Positions 25,482 to 36,376 of a stretch of 64,000 nucleotides of DNA are shown here, piece by piece (position 1 is the first letter of the stretch; each line of letters begins with the position of its first letter). The stretch spans positions 6,609,379 to 6,673,378 of the forward strand of contig NC_134439.1 of assembly GCF_030867145.1 (NCBI RefSeq), written 5' to 3'. The position numbers and the translations under genes are program-made. The notes under the pieces are model-generated. The model searched no databases. It saw nothing but the letters and a program-made list of their open reading frames with translations, and was not told where the DNA came from. The stretch is from Opisthocomus hoazin (lineage: Eukaryota > Chordata > Aves > Opisthocomiformes > Opisthocomidae).

Positions 25482-25861
25482 GTTCAGCTGGAGCTTCCTC
25501 TGCTTCAGTTTGTGCCCGTTGCCCCTTGTCCTGTCGCTGGGCACCACTGAACAGAGTCTGGCCCCGTCCTCCTGACCCCCACCCTGCAGATATTTAGAGG
25601 CATTTCTAAGGTCCCCTCGCAGCCTTCTCTTCTCCAGGCTGAACAAGCCCAGCTCCCTCAGCCTCTCCTCGTAGGAGAGATGCTCCAGTCCCCTCATCAT
25701 CCTCGTAGCCCTCCACTGGACTCTCTCCAGTAGCTCCTCATCTTTCTTGAACTGGGGAGCCCAGCACTGGACTCAGCACTGCAGATGGGGCCTCACCGGG
25801 GCAGAGCAGAGGGGAGGAGAACCTCCCTCAACCTGCTGCCCACACTCTGCTTAAGGCACCG
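25482..25861 (-). mobile_element. CR1 LINE fragment, lacks the extreme 3' end
   Basis: Read on the minus strand this is the end of CR1 ORF2. It carries the characteristic [20 protein letters not shown] peptide, the following RGDL segment and the start of the CR1 3' region. It extends further 5' than the other copies (to about 25,861) but stops at its 3' side near 25,482, losing about 230 bp and the terminal 8-bp repeats. The 3' loss is unusual, because CR1 copies are normally 5'-truncated, so a later deletion is likely. Antisense to MYO1D. Confidence 0.92.
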
Positions 25862-28800
25862 CAGAACAGTTGTAAACGTGTTCAAACATCATCCCTAAAA
25901 TACCGTCCGCCTCTGGGACTCTGCTGATGCTCCACGGGGATGCTGGCAGCCAAAACCCAGCGCGCCGAGTCACTCTGTGATCCGGGTTCCTGAGGCCCCA
26001 ACCTCTTCCCAGTGGCTTTTTGAGTAGCACCAACCTTGGTACGATCTGCTCCTAAGCCTCCCTCTGCCCTTCTGAGCATCCTGCTTATTTAAAATCCCTT
26101 TTTAAGCCCTGCATCCGTGCTTTGTCTCTTCGGGCTCGTCCGAAAGGCCCTGGGTGTGCTCTTGCCCCCAGAAACAAGAGGGAAGTAGCAGCTGGTGAAA
26201 AAGCTAAAACCTGTATCCAATGATGGAGCAATCGAGAGGTCTGTGCCCTGAGTCACTCTGACTTGTTGCTTCCCCTTCCCCCCCGTCATCCTCCACCTGG
26301 TGATGATTCCCTGCCTTGTTCCGCAGGGTCCAGGACGTGTTTTAAACTGCCTTTGGTTTGGGAGGCACCTGGCACGGCGGCGTGTTCGCAGGAAACACCG
26401 TGCTGGTTGCCGTATCCCTGCTGCCGCGTCCTTCCCCGTCAAATGGCTCCCAAGGGCGGCAGCGTAAACCAGGGGGGTGGAAAAATCACTGCGTTCGAGT
26501 GATTCGTCTGCTGGCCGTAGCGAGAGGCGTTTTTCACAGGAGGGAGACCTCAGCAAGGCTCCTCAACGTCAGGTTAGAAGCCTGTCGTTAATTGAAGGAT
26601 GATTCAGCTTCCTCAGCTAAAATGTCACAGCGTGGATGCCGGGAGAGGAGGAGCCGTCTTCCTCGCTGGCGTGACACCGCGATAACCCCAGCACACCCCA
26701 CCCCTCGGCGCTCCCCTCTGATAAAAAATTACGGTTTAGAACGAGCTGGTGGCTGGGGGCTGGATAGCTCGGATACCACCTGCCTAAATGACTGGGGAAA
26801 ATGCACGTGTGTGATGCTGGTCACCTGCGGAAGGGCGACCTTTTGTCGGGCACTGCATGGTGAAAACACGGGGAGGGTGGGCAGGGGCATTGCTTCTCTC
26901 TGGGAGAAACGCTGCGGGAGAAAACGGCACAGTAACACCTCTTCTGTATGGCGTTCTTCTATCCCCTGAAGCTTTAGCTAATTTCTCTCTTTTTCTCTTA
27001 GAAAAGGAGAAAAATGTAGGTTTTCAGATCAGATCTGGAAATAGGCAGGATTAAGCACAGCTGTTCCAGGTCAGAGGCGCCGAGGAGGGGAGATGTCTCT
27101 CGTGCTGACAGAGCAAGGTTATACGGACGGCCAGAGGTCCGTGCCTCCTCGCTGGAAATCTGCCTCCGGGGTCAGGTTTTCTTCAGCGTTGCTACTGGAC
27201 AGAGTGGCCCAGAGGACCGGGAAGCCGCTGGCGTTTTCACATGATGTCACCTCGCCCTGTGCAAAGTAGGTCATGGTGACACCCTGCCTGAAAGTCCTCC
27301 GCGCCGCTGCTGCAGCGGTGGTGAGCAGGGCCACCCAGTAAACTTCAGCAAAAACCCTCAGAAAGGGGAATTCGTGCAGAATTAGCTTATACAGGGGTTA
27401 TCCGGGGTGCACCGAGGAGCAGTCGTAGGAGGCAGTAACTGAACCCATCTCTCGTTGCTCTGCATCAGCCCCTGGTTGGCTGGCAGAAATGAAGCATCAG
27501 ATGGGATGATGAATATCCAGGTTGCCATAGCGACTGAGAGCCGTAGTGCTAAAAGCAGTCGTTCTCCATCACCCCCTCCCTGCACGCGCACACGAGCTGT
27601 CACACGCCGTTCAAAGGGAGCCGGGTGAATTATGCCCGTGCCGGGGCCGCGGTGCGGTGCCGAGCGAGTGCACCTGGCAGTGGATGTGCCCCGGGATTTC
27701 AGAGCCCTCCCATTAAATTCCCGGCTCCAGCTTTAATGAGCTCAGCGGCGCTGTGTGCAGAATATAATGGAGCTGAGCTGTTTGCCTGCGCAGCCGCTCG
27801 CCGTTTCACGGGCTGCAGGGCGGGAGCGCAGCCAGGACGGCTGGGGACGATGACAGCCAGGTCCCCAGCACAGCCACCCCGCAGAGGCGTTCTGAGCTGG
27901 AGCCGTGGGTGGGATGCGGCGACACAGCCCCGGGGCGCGTGGGGAGAGCCCTTGCGCCGTCGTCCTCGTGGCTGCGAGCCCCCGGATCCACTCGTTTCCC
28001 ACGGCTCCGGTGGCATCGCTGCCGGCAGAAGCCACGCTTGCGGCTTCGCCGTAGCAAATTGCCCTTCTGCTGATCTGTGCTGGCCTCCTGGCAGCTCCGC
28101 TCGCACGGCTCGATCCCAAAGAGCGACCAAAACAAAAGCCAAAAGCAGAGAACTTCAGAAGTGCGCACGCTTTTGATTTTTTTTATAATATTTTGAAGGG
28201 GATCTCTATGAAGCTCGGTGGCAGCTTCCCACGTTTTGTGACTTCGGACCTCTGCCAGGCTCTGAAAATACCTGTTGAATTCCCAGCCCTGCGCGTACCA
28301 GTGGCGAGGGCAGAGCGGCTCATCCGTGGGGATGGCTGTGGGTTGCGTCTGTGTGGAAGGCAAACAACCCGGCGCCAGCAGCACTTCACTGCGGCGGCGT
28401 TCCCCGGCGTAATGCACCCGTCGGCTGGCTCAACCGTTGTTTGATCCTGGAAAGTTGTTGCCCCCTTGTAAACCTGTGGTGAACAGTTGAGTAATCCCAC
28501 ACTTGCTGTCCTTACCATCAGCTCCCTGCACCTCGCGTTCCTGCAGGAGTGGAGTGAATACGTCCCCGGTGACTGAAACGTGCTTGATTGCCTTTGAAGT
28601 ATAGATTTCCCAATTTCTTCCTTCCTTAAACGTCAAAAATTCAGCCAGCAGAATTTTATCAGCCTCTGCTAAGCAGGCCAAGAGCATCCTTTTGAGGGAT
28701 GTGCACGCCCCGACAAACACGAGTCTGGTGAATTCAGCCCGCTGACCGGGTGGGGGGCGAGGACCAGAGCTGGAAAGAAAACGTAAGGAAAGACCTTTGC

Positions 28801-29608
28801 TGCTTCTCAGCCTGCCCGGGAATCGAGGTCCGTAATGTCCTAAACGGGAAGCCAGTCTGCGCTCATCTTCCAAAGTGGTCGTCTTTTATTTATGTGCTGG
28901 TGCATGTATAAGGCAGGGTTCTTGGCATAACCCCGAGAACAGGCCAACATTTTGCTTTTACTCTCTCTCCAGCCAAGGACTTTGAATCATATTTTTGGAG
29001 TAGTGGTTTTTATAAAATATGTAACGCTCCAGAGTCTTGCGGCCATGTTTTCTCCTACTGAAGCAGAAAGGCGGGTGAGAGCTGGCTCTCAAAATCTTCT
29101 CCAGGACTCAGAATAGCTGAGAAAATAGGACTAATTGGAGCCTTCAGACGAAGCTGTAGTTTATATATTGGTGCTGCGCCCCAGGAAAGCTGTTGATGCT
29201 GAGAACTGGGTCAGTCTGAGCAGGTGAAGGCAAGCGGCACGCGCCGCCAGACTGTGCCGTGTGTATCCATCAGCTTCAGGAATGAGATTTCTCTGTTTAT
29301 CTGAAAACAGGTGGGATGTGAACTGAGCTGCGGAGCACAGCGGAGCCGCGCGTGTGGGCAGGGTGAGGATGTTGCGCAGTCATAGAAGTCATTTCTTACC
29401 TAACGAGATCACTCGTTGCGTAATTCTGCACCAGGACTGGTTTCCGCTCCATGCAGGGCCCGCATGGCGCTGGTCCTCTCGCGTTCCTGCTGGAGCCTCA
29501 CCGGTGTCGGAGGAGACGGAAAGGACGCGGGCGCCTTCCTCCTGCCACCGCGCTCCCACCTCAGCGTGTGCCACAAACCCCCCGTGTCTCCTGCCCAGCT
29601 CTCCCCTA
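25862..29608 (+). other. MYO1D: MYO1D intron, no recognisable gene
   Basis: GC- and CpG-rich sequence is scattered here (about 27,600-28,100). It produces long overlapping frames on both strands with alanine-, arginine- and proline-rich translations, typical of non-coding GC-rich DNA. No exon, CR1 or RNA gene is recognised. Confidence 0.5.
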
Positions 29609-30050
29609 GGGCTATGAGGATGAGGAGGGGAATGGAGCATCTCTCCTACGAGGAGAGGCTGAGGGAGCTGGGCTTGTTCAGCCTGGAGAAGAGAAGGCTG
29701 AGAGGGGACCTTAGAAATGCCTCTAAATATCTGCAGGGTGGGGGTCAGGAGGACGGGGCCAGACTCTGTTCAGTGGTGCCCAGCCACAGGACAAGGGGCA
29801 ATGGGCACAAACTGAAGCAGAGGAAGCTCCAGCTGAACCTGAGGAAGAACTTCTTCCCTCTGAGGGTGACGGAGCCCTGGCCCAGGCTGCCCAGGGAGGC
29901 TGTGGAGTCTCCTTCTCTGGAGATATTCCAGCCCCGCCTGGACGCGGTGCTGTGCAGCCTGCTCTGGGTGACCCTGCTTGGGCAGGGGGGTTGGGCTGGG
30001 TGACCCACAGAGGTCCCTGCCAACCCCTGCCACGCTGGGATTCTGTGGTT
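29609..30050 (+). mobile_element. CR1 LINE 3' fragment
   Basis: A 5'-truncated CR1 starting within the end of ORF2 (the [20 protein letters not shown] segment) and running through the 3' region to a GGGATTCTGTGG end that resembles the terminal 8-bp repeat of CR1. Same orientation as MYO1D. It belongs to the same subfamily as the copies at 25.5, 34.3, 35.9, 37.7, 53.1 and 61.5 kb, judged by near-identical shared segments. Confidence 0.95.
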
Positions 30051-31328
30051 CCCCATCCTTCTGCTTTCCTCCACACGGCTGCTTGTCGCCGGTCTGTAAG
30101 TCTTCAGCTTGCTGAAGATTTGATGAAAAGATCTTCAGCGCCCTGAAGATTGATGCAAAACTTCCAATTCTAGCTGCAGAGAGAGTGCAAAATACACTGA
30201 ATTTTGGAGGGGATTTAATTCCTATGATATCAAACTGCACCTGGGGACCAGGGGAGGGAAAAGGGGCAGCGTGTGGAATTTAGAGTTCCCTGCCGTCCCG
30301 AGCACCCGAGCTGGGCCTGCGGGGCGTTGGGGTGCCTCCTGTTAGGGTGCTGGATGAACCACCCAGCCATTGAGGCACAGCCCTGGGAGGTGGGTGCTGC
30401 TGTGGCACTGCCATGGTGGCTGGGAGCTGCTTTCTCCACCCTGGCTCGGGGGCCTGAAAATTTTTCGGTTTGCCTGCTGGAGGAAATGAAATATTTAATG
30501 CATTTTTGGGCTTTTTTTTTTTTTTTTTTGAAAGCTGTTTGTGTTGATGAGATTCCCTGGGAAAGACACTATTTAAGTAAACATGCGTTTTTCATCCGGA
30601 AAACCGTTGAGCAGCTTTAGCAAGTTCTTCGTAAGGATTAAATTACATCACTCATTGAATGCCGATGTCACGAGGGGAGAAAAAGAGGCTGCGACTTCTC
30701 CTTTTGAATCGCGTAGATGAATTCTCAGCTTGGACAGGAGCAGAACTCGGGGAGCATCAGCGACGGCTACAGGAGCCCGATGCCTCCCGGCTGCTGCGGG
30801 CAGGGGGACGGTGCTGCCCGAGCCGTGCTGCTCGCAGCCAGCGGGCCTGGGCTGGGCTGGGCAGGGAGGGCGTTAATTAGTAGCCCAAGTGGGGTAACGA
30901 GATCAGGATATGGCTTATATAGCTGAGTTTAGGTGCCTAAAGTGCATGTCTCCCACCCCAAAGGCCAACACCTTCAACTGGGAGACGGTGGTCGTGGTAG
31001 GGCTGGGGTCTGGGAGTCGAGCGGGTGGGCGTTCGCCCCGGTTCAGCTGGGGGGCGAAGCTTCCCTTTGAGTCTGATCCCTTTCCTGAATTTCACGCGAT
31101 ACGGGATAATTACATTCACTTTTTATTTCACTCAAATTTCCCAGGGATGGAGGAAAGGGGATGCTGGGGTTCTCCAGGCAGCGTTGCTGGTCCCGTGGGG
31201 AGGGAGACTGTTTGGCTGGGACCTGACCCCTATTAACCTGCTTTTAGCTGCTTAGGTCTTGCTTCGAAACCTGGCTGTGAACCCAGGTTCCCGATGAAGG
31301 AGAGCAGCCCTGGCGAGGGGAGGAGCAG
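30051..31328 (+). other. MYO1D: MYO1D intron, no recognisable gene
   Basis: Apart from the two small hairpins and a run of 18 T at 30,512-30,529, no gene or repeat family is recognised. Confidence 0.5.
30101..30150. repeat. Two consecutive short hairpins built from TCTTCAG / CTGAAGA
   Basis: The first dyad, TCTTCAGC-TT-GCTGAAGA at 30,101-30,118, has an 8-bp stem and a 2-base loop. The second, ATCTTCAG-CGCC-CTGAAGAT at 30,131-30,150, has an 8-bp stem and a 4-base loop. They share the same 7-base arms and lie about 50 bp past the 3' end of a CR1 copy. Possible transcript structure, or a small decayed repeat. Confidence 0.7.
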
Positions 31329-31608
31329 CCCTGCCCGTGGCCCTGGGGATCCCCCTTGCCCAGGAGCACCTGAACCAGCGGTTTCGCTGCCAGACACAGA
31401 AACGTTTTACAGCTCGCTGGCCTTCCAGAAAGCGCTCTCTGGCCAGCGACGATGGAGGCACAAATGCCCCAGTTATGAAATAAATGAAGAACGAACCGCC
31501 GCTCGCCAGTGCTGCTCTGGGCCCGCCTGACCTTGGGTTCAAGCAGAAATAAATGCATTTTAAGAATGAGCGAGCCAAACGTTTAATGGACTAGGTCTAC
31601 ACCTCAGC
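31329..31608 (+). repeat. Arm A of a 280-bp inverted duplication
   Basis: This segment is the reverse complement of 48,471-48,750. I counted about seven differences over 280 bp (about 97% identity): three single-base changes in the right two thirds, three clustered near the left end and one indel. Homology ends sharply on both sides. It is open in more than one frame on the minus strand, but the differences between arms are not mainly synonymous, so it is not evidently coding. It contains AATAAA-like strings but no clear LTR ends or target-site duplication. It may be an interspersed repeat unknown to me or a local inverted duplication. Confidence 0.85.
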
Positions 31609-34285
31609 TGGAGGGGAAGGAATATACCTGGATCTGCTGCAGGCACGCCATGAGAAAAGCATGTCGGTGGGGTGGCAGCTGCTGTCGTCGTAGGAAAGTG
31701 GCTTTTATGGTTCAGACAGGAACAAAAGGCACCGTCTCGGTGCGCCGGCCAGGTGCCGGCAGACCCGAGTATTAGTAGCTGACTTCACTTTGCCTTGCTG
31801 TGTGATATTGGACACATGCAACGGTTTTCACTGGGAATATACAGATTTTAACAAACCTTGTTTCTCATTAAAAGGGCAAAAATAGAGTTGCTGACGCAGC
31901 TGGCTAGCGCGAGGATGTAGTGTGTGGTGCTGTACGGCTCCCAAAACCGAAGGCGAGCGGCTCTGTGGTTTGCACTGGTAAATAGATGTCAGCGTGAGCT
32001 GCACAGCGAAGCGGCACGGGGGCAAGTCGGAGCCAGAAAAGGTGGAAAGCCACTTTGTAAGTGGAGTGGTTGGGTTTTTAGTGGAATGATGTGGGATTGC
32101 AGGGTGTAGCCTGGTCCTTCTCTCGCAGATTAAAAAATTGCTTTTGAAATGCCACTTTTTCTAGTTTCGGAGGTGATCTGCCTGAACATAGACCACAAGG
32201 TACAAAACTGTGTTAGAAAGAAGCCGTAAACATTTGCTGGTTTTGAAGGCTGAAAAAAGATTCATGGTATCAAGTGTCACTCGACTGCAGATAATTTTGA
32301 AAAATCATGCAATGAGAAAGGACCTGCCAGGGCCATGTTTAACTCAGCTGACTTTTCTTGGCATTAAAATGCCTGGAGGACTTGTTCTGACCTTCAACGA
32401 CGGAAATTTGCCTTGTGATCCTGACTTGAGATCTCCTTTATTCGTGTCTGACTTCTTTGTAGTCCCTCTTTTCCCTAGCTTTGACCCGTCTCCATGTCGA
32501 TCTCCACCGAGAGCACCTGATGCAGAAGCGCGCTGCCGCGCCAGCCGCCCTGCGTCCCCGGAAAGCGAGGGGCGGTTTGTGCAAACATCCTGTTTGCCTC
32601 GTGCGTTTGCGGTGTGGGACCTCGGAGGGTTTCACAAGGCAGATTTTGAAAAACCCGTGGTGGTTTAGGATGTTGTCGCGTCCCTTCGGCGCACGTGTGA
32701 GTGATGCGGCGCACGCTGAAGGAGCGGCACGCTACCTGCCGCGCGTGCCCGTCCCCTGCTGATGCAGCTGCTCTGGAGTTACGAGCGGAGAGGAATGAGC
32801 TGCACCCGAAAATGGGTCCCAGTTAATCTCCTCGCCTTGAGCTTCTCGGTGCTGGTAACCAGACCCATGGACAGAGGGCTGCCAGCTGCAGCTTCGGGGC
32901 TGCACTGGAGAGGGATGGGGGGATTTCCTTTGCTGGTGTCCAGCAGCCGGTGCAGGAGGCAAAGAGGGCATTAAATTATTTTCTCGGGTACACAGGATAG
33001 TAAGTCACTGCTTTTAACCTTTAGCTACGTAAGCCCAGATGTTTTAAAAAGAGCTGGATGGGAAAAAGCGTTTTCTGCCTTTGATGGCGGAGCAAAGAAA
33101 GGTGAAGTGTGCCGAGGAGTCGCAGGGGTGACGCTGTCAGAATCACCCGAGGCTTGCTTAGGGAAATGAACGCTCCAAGCGTGGAGGTCTCCTCTGGAAG
33201 TGGGACCCGGTGCCTTGGGGCTGCGCACACTTCCAGTGCCACTGCCTCCTCCCCGAGAGGCAGCGGGAGAGCCGGGAAGATGGAGCGTGCCGGAGCGCCG
33301 GCAGCCCGCGGGCTCCGAGTGCCTGCAGCAGGACAGCTCTGTCCCCGGAGTGAAATACCCGCCCGGATTATTTACGTGTGATGCCCTTCAGGCCCTGGCT
33401 CCCAGCTCCCCAGAGCAGGGGATGCTTCTGCTCGCAGCCGGCGTGGACCGTGCCGGTGCGGTGCACGGAGCGGCTCTCCCCACGCCGTGCTCTGCTCCTC
33501 GTGGAGGCTCCCGCAGGGTGATACAAAACGCGCAGGAGGTTTCGCTGCAGGTTTCGTGCTTGTATGTGTTGAGAAACTAAATGTTCCTGTTTTTATGTCC
33601 GTTGAGGTTATTGTGGGGTTAATTTTCACGGTGAGAACTGTGGCTTTTCCTTTGAGCCCAAATGTGCCCGGTATCATTGTCCTGCAAGTTGCAGAACACC
33701 ACGAGTGGTCGGACGAGATAGATCTCCCCCATCCCTCCCCTGCCGAGCACGCAGCCTGCCCAGCCCGCGTGCTTCAGACCCTCCCTTAGAAGACACTTAT
33801 CTTTTCCCAAAATGACACCTGTTGTAACTGAGATATGTAAATGCTTATTACCTATGTTGTACCCCATGTCATTGTAGACCCTGCTCGGGTTTTCTCACCT
33901 CTGTGCCACCCGGCAGCAGTGAGTGCCACGGCCTGCAGTGATCCTCAGCAGCGAGATCACACGTTGCCAGGAAAAGCTACGTTAGCCCACCGTGAAATTC
34001 TCGGTGCCGCTGTTTGTCTCTTTGGCGGTTGTTAGGAAGCACAGCCTTGAAAGCTGCCCTTTTTTAGACCTCTCTAGTTTCTCTCGACGCTTCTTTTCTT
34101 CACGCAGAACATAGCTGCTGCTTTTTTGGTTTCTTTTTTATAGCCTCCCTTCATCTGTGAGCCTTTTTATGGGTTTTTTTTCATCGCTGAACCCCCTCGA
34201 AGTCTGCAGCCGGCATCCAGATGAGACTACAGCGTTGCCTTACCTAAGGTGCTGCAGTTTTTGCAGTATTCTCCATCCCGCTCCT
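31609..34285 (+). other. MYO1D: MYO1D intron, no recognisable gene
   Basis: No exon, known repeat or RNA gene is recognised. The longest frame here (about 150 codons near 32,210-32,668) has no recognisable domain and no supported splice boundaries. Confidence 0.5.
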
Positions 34286-34522
34286 AATCCCAGAATCCCA
34301 GCGTGGTGGGGGTTGGCAGGGCCCTCTGTGGGTCACCCAGCCCAACCCCCTGCCCAAGCAGGGTCACCCAGAGCAGGCTGCACAGCACCGCGGCCAGGAG
34401 GGTCTGGAATATCTCCAGAGAAGGAGACTCCACAGCCTCCCTGGGCAGCCTGGGCCAGGGCTCCGTCACCCTCAGAGGGAAGAAGTTCTTCCTCGGGTTC
34501 AGCTGGAGCTTCCTCTGCTTCT
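34286..34522 (-). mobile_element. CR1 LINE 3' fragment
   Basis: On the minus strand this is the CR1 3' region only. It ends in the terminal ATTCTGGG-type repeat at 34,286 and is 5'-truncated near 34,522, at the GAAGCAGAGGAAGCTCC segment. Antisense to MYO1D. It is in opposite orientation to the copy 1.4 kb downstream, so the two could pair in a MYO1D pre-mRNA. Confidence 0.93.
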
Positions 34523-35845
34523 TCACACCTTGTTGGCAGCTGCACGCTCTCTGGCAGCCTGAACCACGCAGTGCACAGTGACGACTTTCCAGAAAGAGGC
34601 CTTGAGCTGAACTCTAGAAAGATTTGATCGTTTAGAGAAACCCGCTCCCGAATGCATCCCGTGCGGTTCATTACTGCTGAGCCCTCCTGCCACGCTGCGT
34701 TGCGTGCTTCGCCTCATCTAAATCCCTCTGGTTTGTTGTCGTGAAAATCAGGCACTTACTGTTGTGGGGTTTGCCATCTTCTACCCTGAAAAGATCTTAG
34801 GTCCTGCTCCCGACTGCCTTAGCTGCAGCCACGGGCATGCAGCAGCTCATCTACAGACCCTGGACAATCCGTGGAAACTCCCGTTGCTTCCCAGCCCTGT
34901 GGGCAACGGGGCTGCGTCTCCGGAGCACCCCAGCTCCCTGGGCACGGCGTCTTCCCGGCTCTCCGCAGCCGCGGTGCTGCCTGACGGAGCTCACGGCTGC
35001 AGAGGAAGAACGTCCCCTGGGTGGGTGCTCTGCTGTGTTTTCATGCCTGTTACAGCTCCTTGCGAGGCGTGCCGGGTGACCTCCGTTTGCTCTTAAGCAT
35101 CTCGAATGTTTAACGTTGATTTAGCAATACTTTTGTTTAACTTTCTGGTCTTCGACAAAACTCCCCCTGATCCTTCTCAGCTCTTTCCCTTCACCGTTTT
35201 GCTTCCCACCGCTTATTGGTGTCGTAGATGCTTTCGTGTTATCCGCAGCGCTGACAGATGTCTGGGGCCATTTATGCGCTGCTTGGCTTGTGTTTTCCCT
35301 CAGGTCCTGGATTAAATGCTCAGTCAAAACTCGAATATTTCATGGGCCAGTAGTCTCCCTCCAGTTGGAGTCCTCGCTTCTCTGCCGGTTTCCCTTTTGC
35401 CGGCATTCGCCCTGAGCAGCTCGCGCTGTGTTGCCAGCGATGCTCTCGCACCGGGCTGTGGTTCTCCCATCAGCACAGACGCCGTGCGTGCGATGCTCGC
35501 GGCGCTTCGCACACGCGTGCTCACGCCCAGCGCCGTCGCCCCCACTCTTTGCCATGAACTCCACTAACGAGCGCGAGTTGGCAGATGAGCGAGGTGAGCT
35601 GATACGGGCAGTTTGCGTGCTTTGGTGGCTGGGAGCAGATGAAGGAAGAGAAGTCACCCAGTCCTGCAGAGTTCACCGAGCCGTGACACCCGAATCGCAG
35701 AGAGAAGCCCCAGCCCACACAAGCGGCTGAGGTCAGTGGCTGTGGCTTGTACGGCCAGGATGTCGAGAGAGGCTGTTTCCACCCAAAAATACGCTTTGCA
35801 GTTATAGAAGAAGACCTGTGTTTCAGAAAACACCAACACCTTGGT
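34523..35845 (+). other. MYO1D: MYO1D intron, no recognisable gene
   Basis: No exon or repeat family is recognised. Mixed composition with GC-rich patches. Confidence 0.5.
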
Positions 35846-35867
35846 GTTTATTATATGCAGAAATAAT
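35846..35867 (+). repeat. Left copy of a 22-bp imperfect direct repeat flanking a CR1
   Basis: GTTTATTATATGCAGAAATA plus AT. It matches 36,355-36,376 at 20 of 22 positions; both differences are transitions. It lies about 20 bp before the first recognisable CR1 base and may be a target-site duplication. Confidence 0.75.
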
Positions 35868-35887
35868 TATCATAATTATTACTGAAG

Positions 35888-36349
35888 TGAGTCCAGCGGA
35901 GGGCTATGAGGATGAGGAGGGGACTGGAGCATCTCTCCTACGAGGAGAGGCTGAGGGAGCTGGGCTTGTTCAGCCTGGAGAAGAGAAGGCTGCGAGGGGA
36001 CCTTAGAAATGCCTCTAAATATCTGCAGGGTGGGGGTCAGGAGGATGGGGCCAGACTCTTTCCAGTGGTGCCCAGCGCCAGGACAAGGGGCAACAGGCAC
36101 AAACTGGAGCAGAGGAAGCTCCAGCTGAACCCGAGGAAGAACTTCTTCCCTCTGAGGGTGACGGAGCCCTGGCCCAGGCTGCCCAGGGAGGCTGTGGAGT
36201 CTCCTTCTCTGGAGATATTCCAGCCCCGCCTGGCCGCGGTGCTGTGCAGCCTGCTGTGGGTGACCCTGCTTGGGCAGGGGGTTGGGCTGGGTGACCCACA
36301 GAGGGCCCTGCCAGCCCCTGCCATGCTGGGATTCTGGGATTCTGGGATC
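35888..36349 (+). mobile_element. CR1 LINE 3' fragment flanked by direct repeats
   Basis: A 5'-truncated CR1 of about 460 bp. It runs from the GAGTCCAGCGGAGGGC segment through the end of ORF2 ([20 protein letters not shown]) and the 3' region to a terminal array of the 8-base unit ATTCTGGG (about three copies at 36,328-36,349). This is the most complete 3' terminus in the window. It is sense to MYO1D. Confidence 0.95.
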
Positions 36350-36354
36350 ATGTG

Positions 36355-36376
36355 GTTTATTATATACAGAAACAAT
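36355..36376 (+). repeat. Right copy of a 22-bp imperfect direct repeat flanking a CR1
   Basis: GTTTATTATATACAGAAACA plus AT, following the CR1 terminal repeats by five bases. See the left copy at 35,846. Confidence 0.75.

Noticed and set aside
28430-28873. 147-codon minus-strand frame as a gene
   Set aside because: No domain or supporting splice context is seen. Left unannotated.
29416-30240. Frames containing [20 protein letters not shown] as protein-coding genes (also at 25.5, 35.9, 37.7 and 61.5 kb)
   Set aside because: These are 3' ends of CR1 retrotransposons, truncated and not standalone genes.
31252-31578. Shared 65-residue frame in both arms of the inverted duplication as a small protein gene
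   Set aside because: The few differences between arms are not mainly synonymous and there is no conserved-domain or splice support. Treated as non-coding repeat.
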